A program made the position numbers and the translations under genes. Positions 37,244 through 46,770 of a DNA stretch of 64,000 bases are shown here, piece after piece. Origin of the DNA: Alkalihalobacillus sp. TS-13 (GTDB lineage Bacteria; Bacillota; Bacilli; Bacillales; Fictibacillaceae); the NCBI RefSeq assembly GCF_019720915.1, contig NZ_JAHKSI010000006.1, forward strand, positions 1 to 64,000, read 5' to 3'. Each line of letters begins with the position of its first letter. The first letter of the stretch is position 1. The notes under the pieces were generated by a model. That model ran no database searches and was not told where the DNA came from. It saw nothing but the letters and a program-made list of their open reading frames with translations.

Positions 37244-37566
37244 CCCAATCGCTCCTTACGCATTTATTTGCTACTATATCTGTTTATAACTCTCTCCCTT
37301 AAGTCCATTTGTTCATTCAAAGGGCTATAAACAAGGACATCGATATTCATTCCTTCAGAACATAACGCTCTTTTTTCTTTCCTGCTACATCAAGGATTCA
37401 TCTATTCCCAACTTCCATGGTTTCCCTTTATAGGAGAAAAGTTTTAAGAGTTTTTTAAGCAATATAGGAAGTATGTGTCATTTGGTGACTTAAATCGACC
37501 TTTTTTGTTCTTTTCCCATTTTCCATGTTTTATACTGTGGGGGGATATTGTTAAAGGGGGAATATT
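37244..37566. promoter_or_regulatory. Promoter region of the transfer operon
   Basis: Divergent upstream region of the HxlR gene and the transfer operon. It is AT-rich; AAAGGGGG precedes the first gene. No operator repeats stand out. Confidence 0.4.
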
Positions 37567-38274
37567 TTGAAACTTTTAACAAAAAAACAATCCAGTGTTT
37601 TAAAAAGCATCGACCGTTTTGGTGTGATCACCTCAACCCAATTAATCCACTTTCTAAAAGAAGAGATGTCCTATGTCACGGTTTATAGCACAAAAAAAAT
37701 CTTATTGAATTTAGGTTTAATCGCGGAAGAAAAAATTGGCTATCATTTATTACTCTATATCCGGCCGAGAGGGGTTCATTATTTAGGGAGTGATTTGACC
37801 CCTTTTTCAAGAGTGAACTATAAGCAATTGCAACATCAGTTATCGATGAATGACTGTTTGTTAGCCTTTTTGGATATGGCACATTCACGAAACGTGTCCT
37901 TTGATTTCATGACGGAACGGGAGTTGCGCAGTCGATTTATTACGGATAATTTTTCCGATGCCGATCGAAAGAATTCCATGAAGTTACAGAAGGTTGCCGA
38001 TCGTGTTCCAGATGGGATCGTGTGGGAAGATGGCAAAAAGATCGCCCTTGAGGTTGAATTGACTCAAAAGTCATCTAAAAGGTATGAAGAAAAATTATTA
38101 CGGTATCGTGATGAAATCCTTAACGGGCAATACCGCTTGGTGCGATACGTCTGTGAAGACCGCCACATTCAAAAAACAGTCGCGACACATGCAAAACGGG
38201 AAGGATTTTCGCCTGATATGCTGCAGTTGGATTTAATCGATATAGTTTTGGCAGGGGCAAAAACCAATGAATAA
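37567..38274 (+). CDS. Replication-relaxation family protein
   Basis: 235 aa, TTG start after AAAGGGGG. N-terminal winged helix (L-T-K-K-Q-S-S-V-L-K-S-I-D-R-F-G, then T-S-T-Q-L), and a C-terminal nuclease-like region with R-V-P-D-G-I-V-W and I-A-L-E-V-E-L-T-Q-K-S (residues about 150-175), the pattern of the Replic_Relax family. Such proteins are found with relaxases and plasmid transfer genes. First gene of the transfer operon; its end overlaps the next gene by eight bases. Confidence 0.75.
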   Translation: MKLLTKKQSSVLKSIDRFGVITSTQLIHFLKEEMSYVTVYSTKKILLNLGLIAEEKIGYHLLLYIRPRGVHYLGSDLTPFSRVNYKQLQHQLSMNDCLLAFLDMAHSRNVSFDFMTERELRSRFITDNFSDADRKNSMKLQKVADRVPDGIVWEDGKKIALEVELTQKSSKRYEEKLLRYRDEILNGQYRLVRYVCEDRHIQKTVATHAKREGFSPDMLQLDLIDIVLAGAKTNE

Positions 38275-40261
38275 GGACGGAAAGAGCAACAGTGAAGTCA
38301 GTCAAGAACTAGCTATGGGGGCTGGGTTCCTATTGGGAGCGCTGGTGATCTTTCCGGTTTTTGTATTTTCCATCCCCCTTTTCATTATTTTTCGACTCCT
38401 TAAAAAGCCGAATATCCATTTGATTTTCTCGATACTCGGGTTGGTGGTTTTCGGTTTTACTGTTTCGTATCGCTATGAGAGTTATCTTGGGCTGTATGGG
38501 ACCTTGCCATTTGATTGGAATTGGTTAATGGAGTTGACGGGATCAACTTTTCCATTGGTTGGATCCTCTTATGTATTGTATGTAAGCGGGGGGCTCGTCC
38601 TATCCTATGGTTTACACGTCTTTACAGAGTACCAGCGGTCGAAGCGTGTAAACTCAAAAGAGAAAGCACGGGAGCGATTTAAAGAAGGTCCAACATATGA
38701 AAAGGTCTATCAAAATCGCTTTAAGATCAATGAGCGGGTCCAAAAGAAATGGCGTAGCCAGAAGGTGATCGATCAGCTGTTATTAGGGATAAACGAAGAC
38801 GGCCAGCCCTATTATCAAGATTTTAAAGAGATTAATCAGCATATGTTCCTTCCGGCCACGACAGGCGGAGGAAAGACCGTTCTTTTATTGAACTATATCG
38901 AGTATGCCCTTATAAAGCATTATCCATTTATTTTTATCGATGGGAAAGGTTCAAGCGAAAGCATTGAAGATGTACAGACGCTTTGTCATCAGTATGGAAA
39001 AGAAGTCATCGTTTTTTCGGATCAGAGTCACGTTACGTACAATCCCTTAAAACATGGGAATGCTACGGTCATTCGAGATAAGTTGGAACAACTTATCGAA
39101 ACGGAATCCACCTACTATACCGAAATTTCTCTATCCCTTGTACAAGCGCTGATTCAATTTATCGACGATTATGGTTTCAAACGGGATCTTTGGACATTTG
39201 CACGGTTTTTAGATCCAAATGAAGTGAAGAAAGTACTCAATCAAGATCTGGTTGAAAAAGAAGAGGGGATTTCCCCTAACGAGTCTCAAGATGAGGAGCC
39301 ATATGTTCCTTCTGAAGAGGGCCCTAAACCTAACATAGATGAACTCCTTTCCGAAGAAGAATTTTCATTTGGCTCTTATTTCGATAACGAATCGACACCA
39401 GATGGTCATAAGGAACAACAACAAAAGGAAGCTGCACCTGCCCCCCAATCCGTTCGACCACGTTTACGGAAAGTACGAAGCGAACGTGCAGAAAAGCATC
39501 ATCATCGTTTGTTTCAACGATACAAAAACGGTCAGGAGGGGGAAATGTATTTGTTTTCGAATGCATCCTCGGTTCGAACGCAAATTCATCTTTTACTTGA
39601 CGGTGAGTTAGGTTTTCTATTCAAAGAAACCGAAGATGGTTTGGATTTAATCAGAATCAGTGAAGAGAAAGAAGCTTTATTTGTCAGCTTTGACGGTTTG
39701 ATTTATGACAAATTCATTAAGGTAATCGCTCGATTCTTGATACTCGATATTAACTATCTTGTATCCTATCGGAATCGGAAAAAGATGAAAGATGAGCCGT
39801 TTTTAGCGATTTATGATGAGTTTTCCGTCTATGCCAACGACAAGATCGTCGATACCATCAATAAGTCGCGTTCTGGGGGATTTCATTGTATCATCGCCAC
39901 TCAAACGTTAGCGGACTTAGAAACGGTAGATCCGATCCTCGCGAAACAGGTTGTGGCCAATACAAATACGTACGGGATCGGACAGACGAATCATCCGGAT
40001 GAAGTTGAAGCCTGGGCGAATACATTAGGAACCTATAAAGATATTGATTTAACCGTCCAAACCGAGAAACAGGAAGGCCGTTTGAAGCGTATCGACCAAA
40101 AAGCTGGACAGGGCACTGTCCGCGAAGTCCGAAAATATCATATTAAACCAGATGAAATCCGGCAGCTCAGAACAGGTCAATTTATCTTTGATAGAAAAGC
40201 CGGGAAGAAGTGGATGAAACCTGAAATCATTTACGTTCGTCATCCACTAAAAGGTTTTTGA
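38267..40261 (+). CDS. Type IV coupling protein (VirD4/TcpA-like ATPase)
   Basis: 664 aa. N-terminal membrane helices at about residues 17-45, 55-70 and 90-120. Walker A is T-T-G-G-G-K-T (about 199-205), Walker B F-L-A-I-Y-D-E-F (about 508-515), and T-Q-T-L-A-D-L follows as the usual motif downstream. An acidic insert of about 100 residues (about 330-400, rich in Glu/Pro/Ser) lies between the two. It brings the relaxase-DNA complex to the channel and powers transfer. Confidence 0.9.
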   Translation: MNKDGKSNSEVSQELAMGAGFLLGALVIFPVFVFSIPLFIIFRLLKKPNIHLIFSILGLVVFGFTVSYRYESYLGLYGTLPFDWNWLMELTGSTFPLVGSSYVLYVSGGLVLSYGLHVFTEYQRSKRVNSKEKARERFKEGPTYEKVYQNRFKINERVQKKWRSQKVIDQLLLGINEDGQPYYQDFKEINQHMFLPATTGGGKTVLLLNYIEYALIKHYPFIFIDGKGSSESIEDVQTLCHQYGKEVIVFSDQSHVTYNPLKHGNATVIRDKLEQLIETESTYYTEISLSLVQALIQFIDDYGFKRDLWTFARFLDPNEVKKVLNQDLVEKEEGISPNESQDEEPYVPSEEGPKPNIDELLSEEEFSFGSYFDNESTPDGHKEQQQKEAAPAPQSVRPRLRKVRSERAEKHHHRLFQRYKNGQEGEMYLFSNASSVRTQIHLLLDGELGFLFKETEDGLDLIRISEEKEALFVSFDGLIYDKFIKVIARFLILDINYLVSYRNRKKMKDEPFLAIYDEFSVYANDKIVDTINKSRSGGFHCIIATQTLADLETVDPILAKQVVANTNTYGIGQTNHPDEVEAWANTLGTYKDIDLTVQTEKQEGRLKRIDQKAGQGTVREVRKYHIKPDEIRQLRTGQFIFDRKAGKKWMKPEIIYVRHPLKGF

Positions 40262-40281
40262 GTTTTATAAGGAGTGGTTGA

Positions 40282-41322
40282 ATGAAATTGCCAAAGCTTT
40301 TTCAAAAGAAAGGGGCATCACCAAAAGAAGGAAAGCCAAAAAACAAAGAAAAGAAGAAACCCTTTTATAATCGACGCATCTCTTTTTCACGTAAAAAAGC
40401 AACCCGGGTCGCAAGTTTTCTATTCTTTTCTGTCATTGCACTATCACTTCTTTTTAATATCATCTTTTTTAGTAAATACCAGGCCATCCGGGATTCGGTA
40501 AAGGCACAGGAGGAATCCCTTGAGGAACGTTTGGGGGATGTAAGTAAAGCTGATATGATTCGTTCAGATGCTGTCGCTGCTTTTGGCATGGATTTCTTAA
40601 GGCAGTATTTTTTTATTCCAAAAGATGATAAAGAACGGAAAGAGCGACTTGATGTATTATCCCGTTATCTGGTTCAGGGGTTTGATACCACCGGGTTACA
40701 AACAGAAGATTTTTCGGGGAATCGGTCGGTCAAGGATCTCCGCTATCTGAAGACAGAACGACTAAGTGCAAAGAAAGCCAAGCTTCATTATCAAATCACC
40801 TACGAAATTACCGAAGAAGTTGAAAACGGTGAGAAACCTAAAAACGAAAAGGATAAAAAGGCCAAGAAAGAAACGCAACCCAAAGTCGTGGCGAATACTG
40901 TCGAAGTAGCCGTACCCGTTATGACCGATGGGAAAGGGTATGCCGTCTATGATTACCCTCGTTTAGTCAAGGAAGATTTACGATCCAATATCGAAGGTAA
41001 AAAAGAAGAGTTACAAGGTGATCCGATCACGTCAACCGAACAAAAGGAGATCCAGCTCTTTTTAGAAAAGTTTTTTACTTCTTATGGCATGAGTGATGAT
41101 AAATTACCGTTTATGGCTAAAGTAGATTATGGTCTTTCAAACCAGGTTTTCCAATCCTTAAACATCCAGCAGGTCGTGACAACTGGAAACGATTATCAGG
41201 TGATTGTTCATGTCCGCTATACGGATCGAGAAACTTCCTTAACAAATCTTTATTCGTATGATTTAAAGTTATCCAAAGCCAATCAAGATAACAACAAGTA
41301 TTTTGTAGAATCCATTCAATAA
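40282..41322 (+). CDS. TcpC-like conjugation protein
   Basis: 346 aa, ATG start after AAGGAG. A basic cytoplasmic start (about 40 residues rich in Lys/Pro), one membrane helix (about 41-60, A-S-F-L-F-F-S-V-I-A-L), then an extracytoplasmic part with two alpha/beta units, as in TcpC/VirB8-like proteins of Gram-positive T4SS. Position between the coupling ATPase and TcpD/TcpE-like genes agrees. Confidence 0.75.
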   Translation: MKLPKLFQKKGASPKEGKPKNKEKKKPFYNRRISFSRKKATRVASFLFFSVIALSLLFNIIFFSKYQAIRDSVKAQEESLEERLGDVSKADMIRSDAVAAFGMDFLRQYFFIPKDDKERKERLDVLSRYLVQGFDTTGLQTEDFSGNRSVKDLRYLKTERLSAKKAKLHYQITYEITEEVENGEKPKNEKDKKAKKETQPKVVANTVEVAVPVMTDGKGYAVYDYPRLVKEDLRSNIEGKKEELQGDPITSTEQKEIQLFLEKFFTSYGMSDDKLPFMAKVDYGLSNQVFQSLNIQQVVTTGNDYQVIVHVRYTDRETSLTNLYSYDLKLSKANQDNNKYFVESIQ

Positions 41323-41337
41323 GGAGTGTGTTGATTC

Positions 41338-41559
41338 ATGAATGTCAATTTGGAAGCCATTACGACCAATCTCATCTCGCAAATTGGTTTTTTAATTCTA
41401 TTAATCATGGTTATTCGTGCGTTGATTGCTTATACGCGGCAAGATTGGGGGCAGTTTTGGAGCGGATTAACCCTGGGTATCATGTGTTTGATCGTCGTGT
41501 TCTTCGGACCCCAATTCCAGCATTTAGCCCGTACAATCGGGGATACGATCTTCAGATAA
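41338..41559 (+). CDS. TcpD-like small membrane protein
   Basis: 73 aa, ATG start after AAGGAG. Two membrane helices (about 15-30 and 42-58). Size and position fit TcpD of the Tn916/pCW3 transfer system. Confidence 0.65.
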   Translation: MNVNLEAITTNLISQIGFLILLIMVIRALIAYTRQDWGQFWSGLTLGIMCLIVVFFGPQFQHLARTIGDTIFR

Positions 41560-41595
41560 GGGACAACGTATTTTCCTGATAGGGAGGGGTCGTTT

Positions 41596-42045
41596 TTGAA
41601 AACAAAAGGAGAGAACTTCACATCAGAGTATAAATATCCCATCAAAATTTACCGTATTGGCCAGGTCGAGTTTGCGAACGGTCTAGAAGTACGAAAAATG
41701 ATTTTTTCCGCCATTTTAGCAGCTCTGTTGGTTATTGCTTTCCTTGTGGTGGGGATTCAAACCGATTCCAATCTTGTCGGTTTTGTTGCTAAAAACTGGC
41801 TGATTCTCATTACGGTTATTCCTGGCGTCATTACATTTGTCGTTTTTAATCTCAAGTATGACAACAAAGGTTTCTTCGCTTTTGTCCGTGATCGAATCGA
41901 TTATTATCGAAACCGGCACAAGATGTATGAACATTTCATTGATGTAGCGGAAGATCAAATAAACCGGCCGTTAATTTTTGAACCCTTTGTTGTCGAAAAG
42001 AAGGTGACTCAAAATGGACAAGAAGGTACTCGAGTTTCCAATTGA
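41596..42045 (+). CDS. TcpE-family conjugation protein
   Basis: 149 aa, TTG start after GGGAGGGG. Two membrane helices (about 36-55 and 65-85). N-terminal Y-K-Y-P-I-K-I-Y-R-I and the C-terminal R-D-R-I-D-Y-Y-R-N-R-H stretch fit TcpE. The 3' end overlaps the ATPase gene by 32 bases, so translation is probably coupled. Confidence 0.75.
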   Translation: MKTKGENFTSEYKYPIKIYRIGQVEFANGLEVRKMIFSAILAALLVIAFLVVGIQTDSNLVGFVAKNWLILITVIPGVITFVVFNLKYDNKGFFAFVRDRIDYYRNRHKMYEHFIDVAEDQINRPLIFEPFVVEKKVTQNGQEGTRVSN

Positions 42046-44458
42046 ATATCGTTATAAAAACATGGCCTTCAATAAGCAGAAGCAAGTGTGGGCTTTTTAT
42101 AAGCTGCATGAAGAATACATCCGTTTAAATAGTGACGTTGATTTTCAACGATATGTCGAACGTACGGCAGAGTTTTTGGCTAACGAGGAGTATAACTACC
42201 ATATTATGATTCTGCCGAAACGTTTTGATTTTGATAAATTCACAGACATTATCAATCAGAACATTGTCCGAGGTGAATTTGCCGATATTGGAGAGACGTA
42301 TTTTAACCGGGCATCGGAAACGTTGAAAAATGAAGTATCCCTTTACGAATATGATGTGTTTGTCGCCGTTCATCTAAACAAGATGGATGATGTGAGTACC
42401 TCCGATCTCAAGGATTTATCGAAGAAGTTCATGAAACGTGTTCGCGATGATCTTTCGAAACTCATGACCTTTCAAACGTATGTCGAAGATGATTTTCCCT
42501 ATTTTGAGGAACTCGAAAGAGCATTTAGTAACAAGGTTGCTTATCATAAGAAGTTTGAAAAGTTGCAGGAAGAAGACGTCGATCGATTGATTTATTACAT
42601 GTTTCACCGAACGAGTGATTTATTTGAGGTGCCGGAGAGCCCGTATAATCTGACCGAAGGTGTGATCAAAAACGACTATGGTTTTATGACGGTAACCCAT
42701 GACGAGTATACTGAATACCTTAGTTTCATGCCTTTTTATGAAATGCCGGTCACCCTAGAGAATTATCGGTTCATTCAAGATATCATTGAAAGTATTGATT
42801 TTCCAGTAGAGTTCCAAATCCAATACACCTTTAAGGATAATGCAACGAATATACGCCAAGTACGGAAGTTAAAACGCCGGTTTGCCAATTTCGATTATGA
42901 AATTCAAAATACCCAAACGGCTGATGAAGATACGGTGGTCGAAATGGCCTCTGAAAGGTTGGATGTCTTACTGGATGATGTCAAAGCCAATTCAAGGAAA
43001 TTACTGTTTATGAATCTTTTCCTTGTCTTATCGGATCGCGACAAAAAAAGGCTACATGATAAACAGGAGGCATTAAACAACCTGTTCAAGAATACAGGAT
43101 TTCAATTGGTTAGGCCTCTAGTCGATCAGTTGACGTTGTTTTCTCAAGCCTTACCGGGTTCTTATACAGCGTTTCCTTATTATGAACAAGTCGTAGATGA
43201 AACGTATTTAGCGCAGTCCGCGATGGATATATCGAACAAAATCGGAAATCGCTTTGGGATGGTATTAGGTAAAGTTATTACTGGAAAAAAACTCTCTAGT
43301 GTGGAACAAGCGCGAGAAATCAACAATAACGTCGTCGTCTTTAACCCTTTACTTACGAAACGCGCCATCTCAGGTGCGGCCCATACCAATGGCAACATCC
43401 TGATTACTGGTCCCCCAGGCAGTGGTAAGTCGATGCTCGTGAAAAACTTTTTCACCTGGTCGACGTTTTTAGGCTCGAAAGTTCTTTACGTGGATCCGAA
43501 AAATGAATTCCAGCGTTATTATCAAGATGCATTGGAGAAGTATAGCAACATTCCAGAGTTCCAAGCATTGTATGAGCGTATTAATTTTATTCACTTGTCG
43601 GAACAGAGTGAATTTCATGGGGCCCTGGATCCATTGGTGTTCTTAGAAGGGGATCAGGCGATCCAAACCGCGATGATGATTTTGAATACCCTTGCGGAAG
43701 TTCGAGGATCTCGAAATGAATCTGTAACCATTTATGACTCCATCATTGAAGAAGTCAATGAGTCGAACCATCCAACCCTAACCGGCGTATTGGAACGTAT
43801 TTTAGAGAAGGATCAAACCCTGGGTAAATTCATTCAAAAATACCGTTATGGGTTAGGGCGTATGCTTTTTGGGGCGGAAGATTCTTACGGGCTGGACTTC
43901 AATCGGCAGATCAACGTTCTGGGTTTGCAGGGTCTCCGGCTTCCGGCATCGGATAACATGAACGAAGAGGAACGAATCGGGTTATGTTTAATGATGTCCA
44001 TCTCAAAATATGTGCATATTTTCTCCACTGGAAAAGATGAAGAAGCGATGATTATTTTTGATGAGGCATGGACCCTGAAACGGTCCCAGCATGGCCAGGA
44101 TTTAATCGATGAGATGCTCCGGACCGGCCGTTCACTCAAAACGGATATCGTATTGGTGACCCAAGCGTATGACGATTTTAATGTCGATACGACTAAAGAA
44201 CAGATTGGGATCAAATTTGCATTCCGTCCCAAGTCGGATGATGCGATCAAGCCGATCTTGAATTTCTTCGATATGGAAATCAATCCAGACAATATCGAGA
44301 TTGTTAGCAACTTGAAGTCAGGCATGTGCCTATTTCAGGATCACTTGGGGCGGAACCAGGCCATTGCCATTGATATTCTCTTTGATGAATGGTTTGAAGC
44401 ATTCAAGACGACACAAAAAGAATCAGATGCGGTCCAATTGGAAGAAGCCTATTTATAA
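42014..44458 (+). CDS. VirB4/TcpF-like conjugation ATPase
   Basis: 814 aa, ATG start inside the tcpE-like gene. Walker A G-P-P-G-S-G-K-S (about 462-469) and Walker B M-I-I-F-D-E-A-W (about 678-685), then L-V-T-Q-A-Y-D-D-F. The N-terminal about 400 residues are the VirB4-specific part. It is the cytoplasmic motor that assembles or drives the channel. Length fits the family. Confidence 0.9.
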   Translation: MDKKVLEFPIEYRYKNMAFNKQKQVWAFYKLHEEYIRLNSDVDFQRYVERTAEFLANEEYNYHIMILPKRFDFDKFTDIINQNIVRGEFADIGETYFNRASETLKNEVSLYEYDVFVAVHLNKMDDVSTSDLKDLSKKFMKRVRDDLSKLMTFQTYVEDDFPYFEELERAFSNKVAYHKKFEKLQEEDVDRLIYYMFHRTSDLFEVPESPYNLTEGVIKNDYGFMTVTHDEYTEYLSFMPFYEMPVTLENYRFIQDIIESIDFPVEFQIQYTFKDNATNIRQVRKLKRRFANFDYEIQNTQTADEDTVVEMASERLDVLLDDVKANSRKLLFMNLFLVLSDRDKKRLHDKQEALNNLFKNTGFQLVRPLVDQLTLFSQALPGSYTAFPYYEQVVDETYLAQSAMDISNKIGNRFGMVLGKVITGKKLSSVEQAREINNNVVVFNPLLTKRAISGAAHTNGNILITGPPGSGKSMLVKNFFTWSTFLGSKVLYVDPKNEFQRYYQDALEKYSNIPEFQALYERINFIHLSEQSEFHGALDPLVFLEGDQAIQTAMMILNTLAEVRGSRNESVTIYDSIIEEVNESNHPTLTGVLERILEKDQTLGKFIQKYRYGLGRMLFGAEDSYGLDFNRQINVLGLQGLRLPASDNMNEEERIGLCLMMSISKYVHIFSTGKDEEAMIIFDEAWTLKRSQHGQDLIDEMLRTGRSLKTDIVLVTQAYDDFNVDTTKEQIGIKFAFRPKSDDAIKPILNFFDMEINPDNIEIVSNLKSGMCLFQDHLGRNQAIAIDILFDEWFEAFKTTQKESDAVQLEEAYL

Positions 44459-44471
44459 AGGAGCGAATGGA

Positions 44472-44807
44472 ATGAAGAAACCCCTTATGTTAGTTTTTCT
44501 CCTCTTGATGCTTTTTGGATGTGGGAAGGATTTAGACTTTGATCAAGAGAAAATGGAAGCTGCTGTTAGAGAAGAAGCTATGACTTTTAACAAAGTAAAA
44601 GAGGGTGGCTATAAAGCAGAAGATATTGAAATTGTATCTATCTGTAAAGCGGAAAGAAATACTTCAAAGGATGTACCCCAACATTACTTTGTTCACTGGC
44701 AAACTAAAGACGGAAAGGTTAAAGATGAAAATACTTTAATGAAAGAATATGAGCAAGATGGTGCTGATGATTTTTATACCAAGACTAATGAATGTGTAGA
44801 ATATTAA
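44472..44807 (+). CDS. Lipoprotein of the transfer operon
   Basis: 111 aa, ATG start after AAAGGAGCG. Signal L-V-F-L-L-L-M-L with lipobox L-F-G-C (Cys about 16). The mature part shares V-P-Q-H-Y-F-V-H-W-Q-T and the end K-T-N-E-C-V-E-Y with the array lipoprotein at 31697. It lies between the ATPase and the VirB6-like gene, so it probably works at the transfer apparatus or in surface exclusion. Confidence 0.8.
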   Translation: MKKPLMLVFLLLMLFGCGKDLDFDQEKMEAAVREEAMTFNKVKEGGYKAEDIEIVSICKAERNTSKDVPQHYFVHWQTKDGKVKDENTLMKEYEQDGADDFYTKTNECVEY

Positions 44808-44829
44808 AAAATATAAAGGGTGAGAGACA

Positions 44830-46710
44830 ATGTCTAAAAAAACCTTCGTCTCCCTAATCTTATTGTTTGTCCTTCTCATCCCTGCCACTACAGGCTTTGC
44901 ACTGGATGACCAGGATCGAAGCTCAAAGAAATATAATGAGAATCGATATGAGTTGATGACGTATTCCGATGATTCGTGGTATGACTTCATGGGACAAACC
45001 GGTACTGAAATGGTCGATTTCTTAAAAAATGCCCTTTGGAGCTTGAATCGCTCTTTATCTTTTATGGTCCTGATGGTTGTTTATCAATTATTTTCATTAG
45101 ATATCGTTGATTTGACAAAGTCATCTGTTAAGGCCATCACCTCCAGTACCGCTGGAACTCTAACCTATAATCTTGGCTTATTTGCATTGTCTCTTGCTTC
45201 AATAGGGATTGTTGTACGGGCTTATATCCAACAAAATTGGCAGGCTTTTCTTAAGCTGCTATCTCTCATTCTATTAAGTCTATCGTTATTATTTTCTATA
45301 CAATCTGAGAAATTTAATTACATTGACCTGGCTCATGGTGTTTCGACAACACTTGAAAATGTGATTATGGAGGCGAATCCTTCTTTGTCTCAAGATGGGG
45401 CATTTGAATTTACGAATTTTGATGACAATACAGCTCGGGATGTATCGATTGCAATCGAGAATAAAGTGTTTGATGCTCTAGTATATAAACCCTATCTTCT
45501 TCTTCAATACGGAAAAAGTGATGAAACTAAAATAAAGGCTGAAGCCTCAGACAGGATTGATGAGTACTTAAACGCAAACCCCGCTACTGAAGAGGGGGCT
45601 GAAAAAAGAAAAGAAATAGAAGAAAACGAATTTAAACAATACAATAATCAAACAATCTTTGCAGGAAACGCCTATAAACAGATGGGCTATATCATGATTA
45701 TGATGATCTCAACGATCATACAAGGGATTGTTTACTTCTTTATCGCTTTAATCCGGATTATGCTTCAGTTTGCGTTTATTGTGATGATGCTGTTGTTTCC
45801 AATCATCTTGTTTATGAGTCTATTTCCTAGTTTTGAAGCTTTAACCGCAAGATACACCAGAGGGACCTTTATTTTAATCGTCTTTAAAGGGATAACGATG
45901 TTTTTTGTTCTCGTATCTACTAGTTTCATTACCTTAGGCTATAGCATGACCAACATGAATGATGACATTTATTATCGGATGTTTATCCAGATCATTTTCA
46001 GTGTGGCCATTCTATTCCTTTATATGAAACGTCAGTTTGTCTTCAATATGCTTGAAGGAGCATCCCCTAACTTAGGTGATACGGGAGCTGGAGAAGGCAT
46101 GATGCGGAGATCCGTTCAAGGAGGTCGAGGTATGCTCCTTCGGCGTAGAATGAACAGAGTCTATAAACGCATGAATAAGGGCAGACCAAACAACTCAAAT
46201 AACACTAAAGATAAATCGGGTAATTTTAATGGAACGGGTACTTACAGTGGACGGTCGGGATCTATTCCAGCTTCTTATAAATATGGAGAGGGTGCAAAAT
46301 CTAATCTAACTGATAAGGGTAATGGTCACAAGCAAAAGGATGCAACTAATGGTACAGATTCAACGCAAAAAGATAGACAAGTGTCGGAAAGGTCTGCAGG
46401 ACAAAAAGAAGCAGCTGCAAGCAAGGCGTCCAATGATAATTCTGGACGAAATCCTTATAAACGGAAAAGCCGTCCAAATTCTCTAAATAAACCTCAGGAC
46501 AGGGAACATGCTGAAGGGAAGTCTCAAAAAAATACCAAATCTTCAGGTCGAAACCCTTATCAAAAAACGACTGATGGGTCAAGCAATCAATATCGATCGA
46601 AACGACGCCCAAACAATGTGGCTAATCAATCTTCGAACAACCGGTCAAGCCGTAAACCGAAACGCAGACCCAACACTTTAGATAAACCTTTGAAAAACGA
46701 ATCGTCCTAA
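44830..46710 (+). CDS. VirB6/TcpH-like polytopic membrane protein
   Basis: 626 aa, ATG start after GGGTGAGAG. A signal-like N-terminus, then about seven membrane helices in residues 70-410 (for example L-S-F-M-V-L-M-V-V-Y, F-I-V-M-M-L-L-F-P-I-I-L-F). The C-terminal about 190 residues are hydrophilic and basic, with three copies of a motif near G-R-N-P-Y-(K/Q)-x-K and P-N-(S/N/T)-L. It likely forms the inner-membrane channel; the basic tail may touch DNA or partners. Confidence 0.8.
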   Translation: MSKKTFVSLILLFVLLIPATTGFALDDQDRSSKKYNENRYELMTYSDDSWYDFMGQTGTEMVDFLKNALWSLNRSLSFMVLMVVYQLFSLDIVDLTKSSVKAITSSTAGTLTYNLGLFALSLASIGIVVRAYIQQNWQAFLKLLSLILLSLSLLFSIQSEKFNYIDLAHGVSTTLENVIMEANPSLSQDGAFEFTNFDDNTARDVSIAIENKVFDALVYKPYLLLQYGKSDETKIKAEASDRIDEYLNANPATEEGAEKRKEIEENEFKQYNNQTIFAGNAYKQMGYIMIMMISTIIQGIVYFFIALIRIMLQFAFIVMMLLFPIILFMSLFPSFEALTARYTRGTFILIVFKGITMFFVLVSTSFITLGYSMTNMNDDIYYRMFIQIIFSVAILFLYMKRQFVFNMLEGASPNLGDTGAGEGMMRRSVQGGRGMLLRRRMNRVYKRMNKGRPNNSNNTKDKSGNFNGTGTYSGRSGSIPASYKYGEGAKSNLTDKGNGHKQKDATNGTDSTQKDRQVSERSAGQKEAAASKASNDNSGRNPYKRKSRPNSLNKPQDREHAEGKSQKNTKSSGRNPYQKTTDGSSNQYRSKRRPNNVANQSSNNRSSRKPKRRPNTLDKPLKNESS

Positions 46711-46770
46711 CGATCGAGTTAAGGCGTAAATCTTCGACATGCCTTTGACTGGATACAGAAGGAGGAAATC

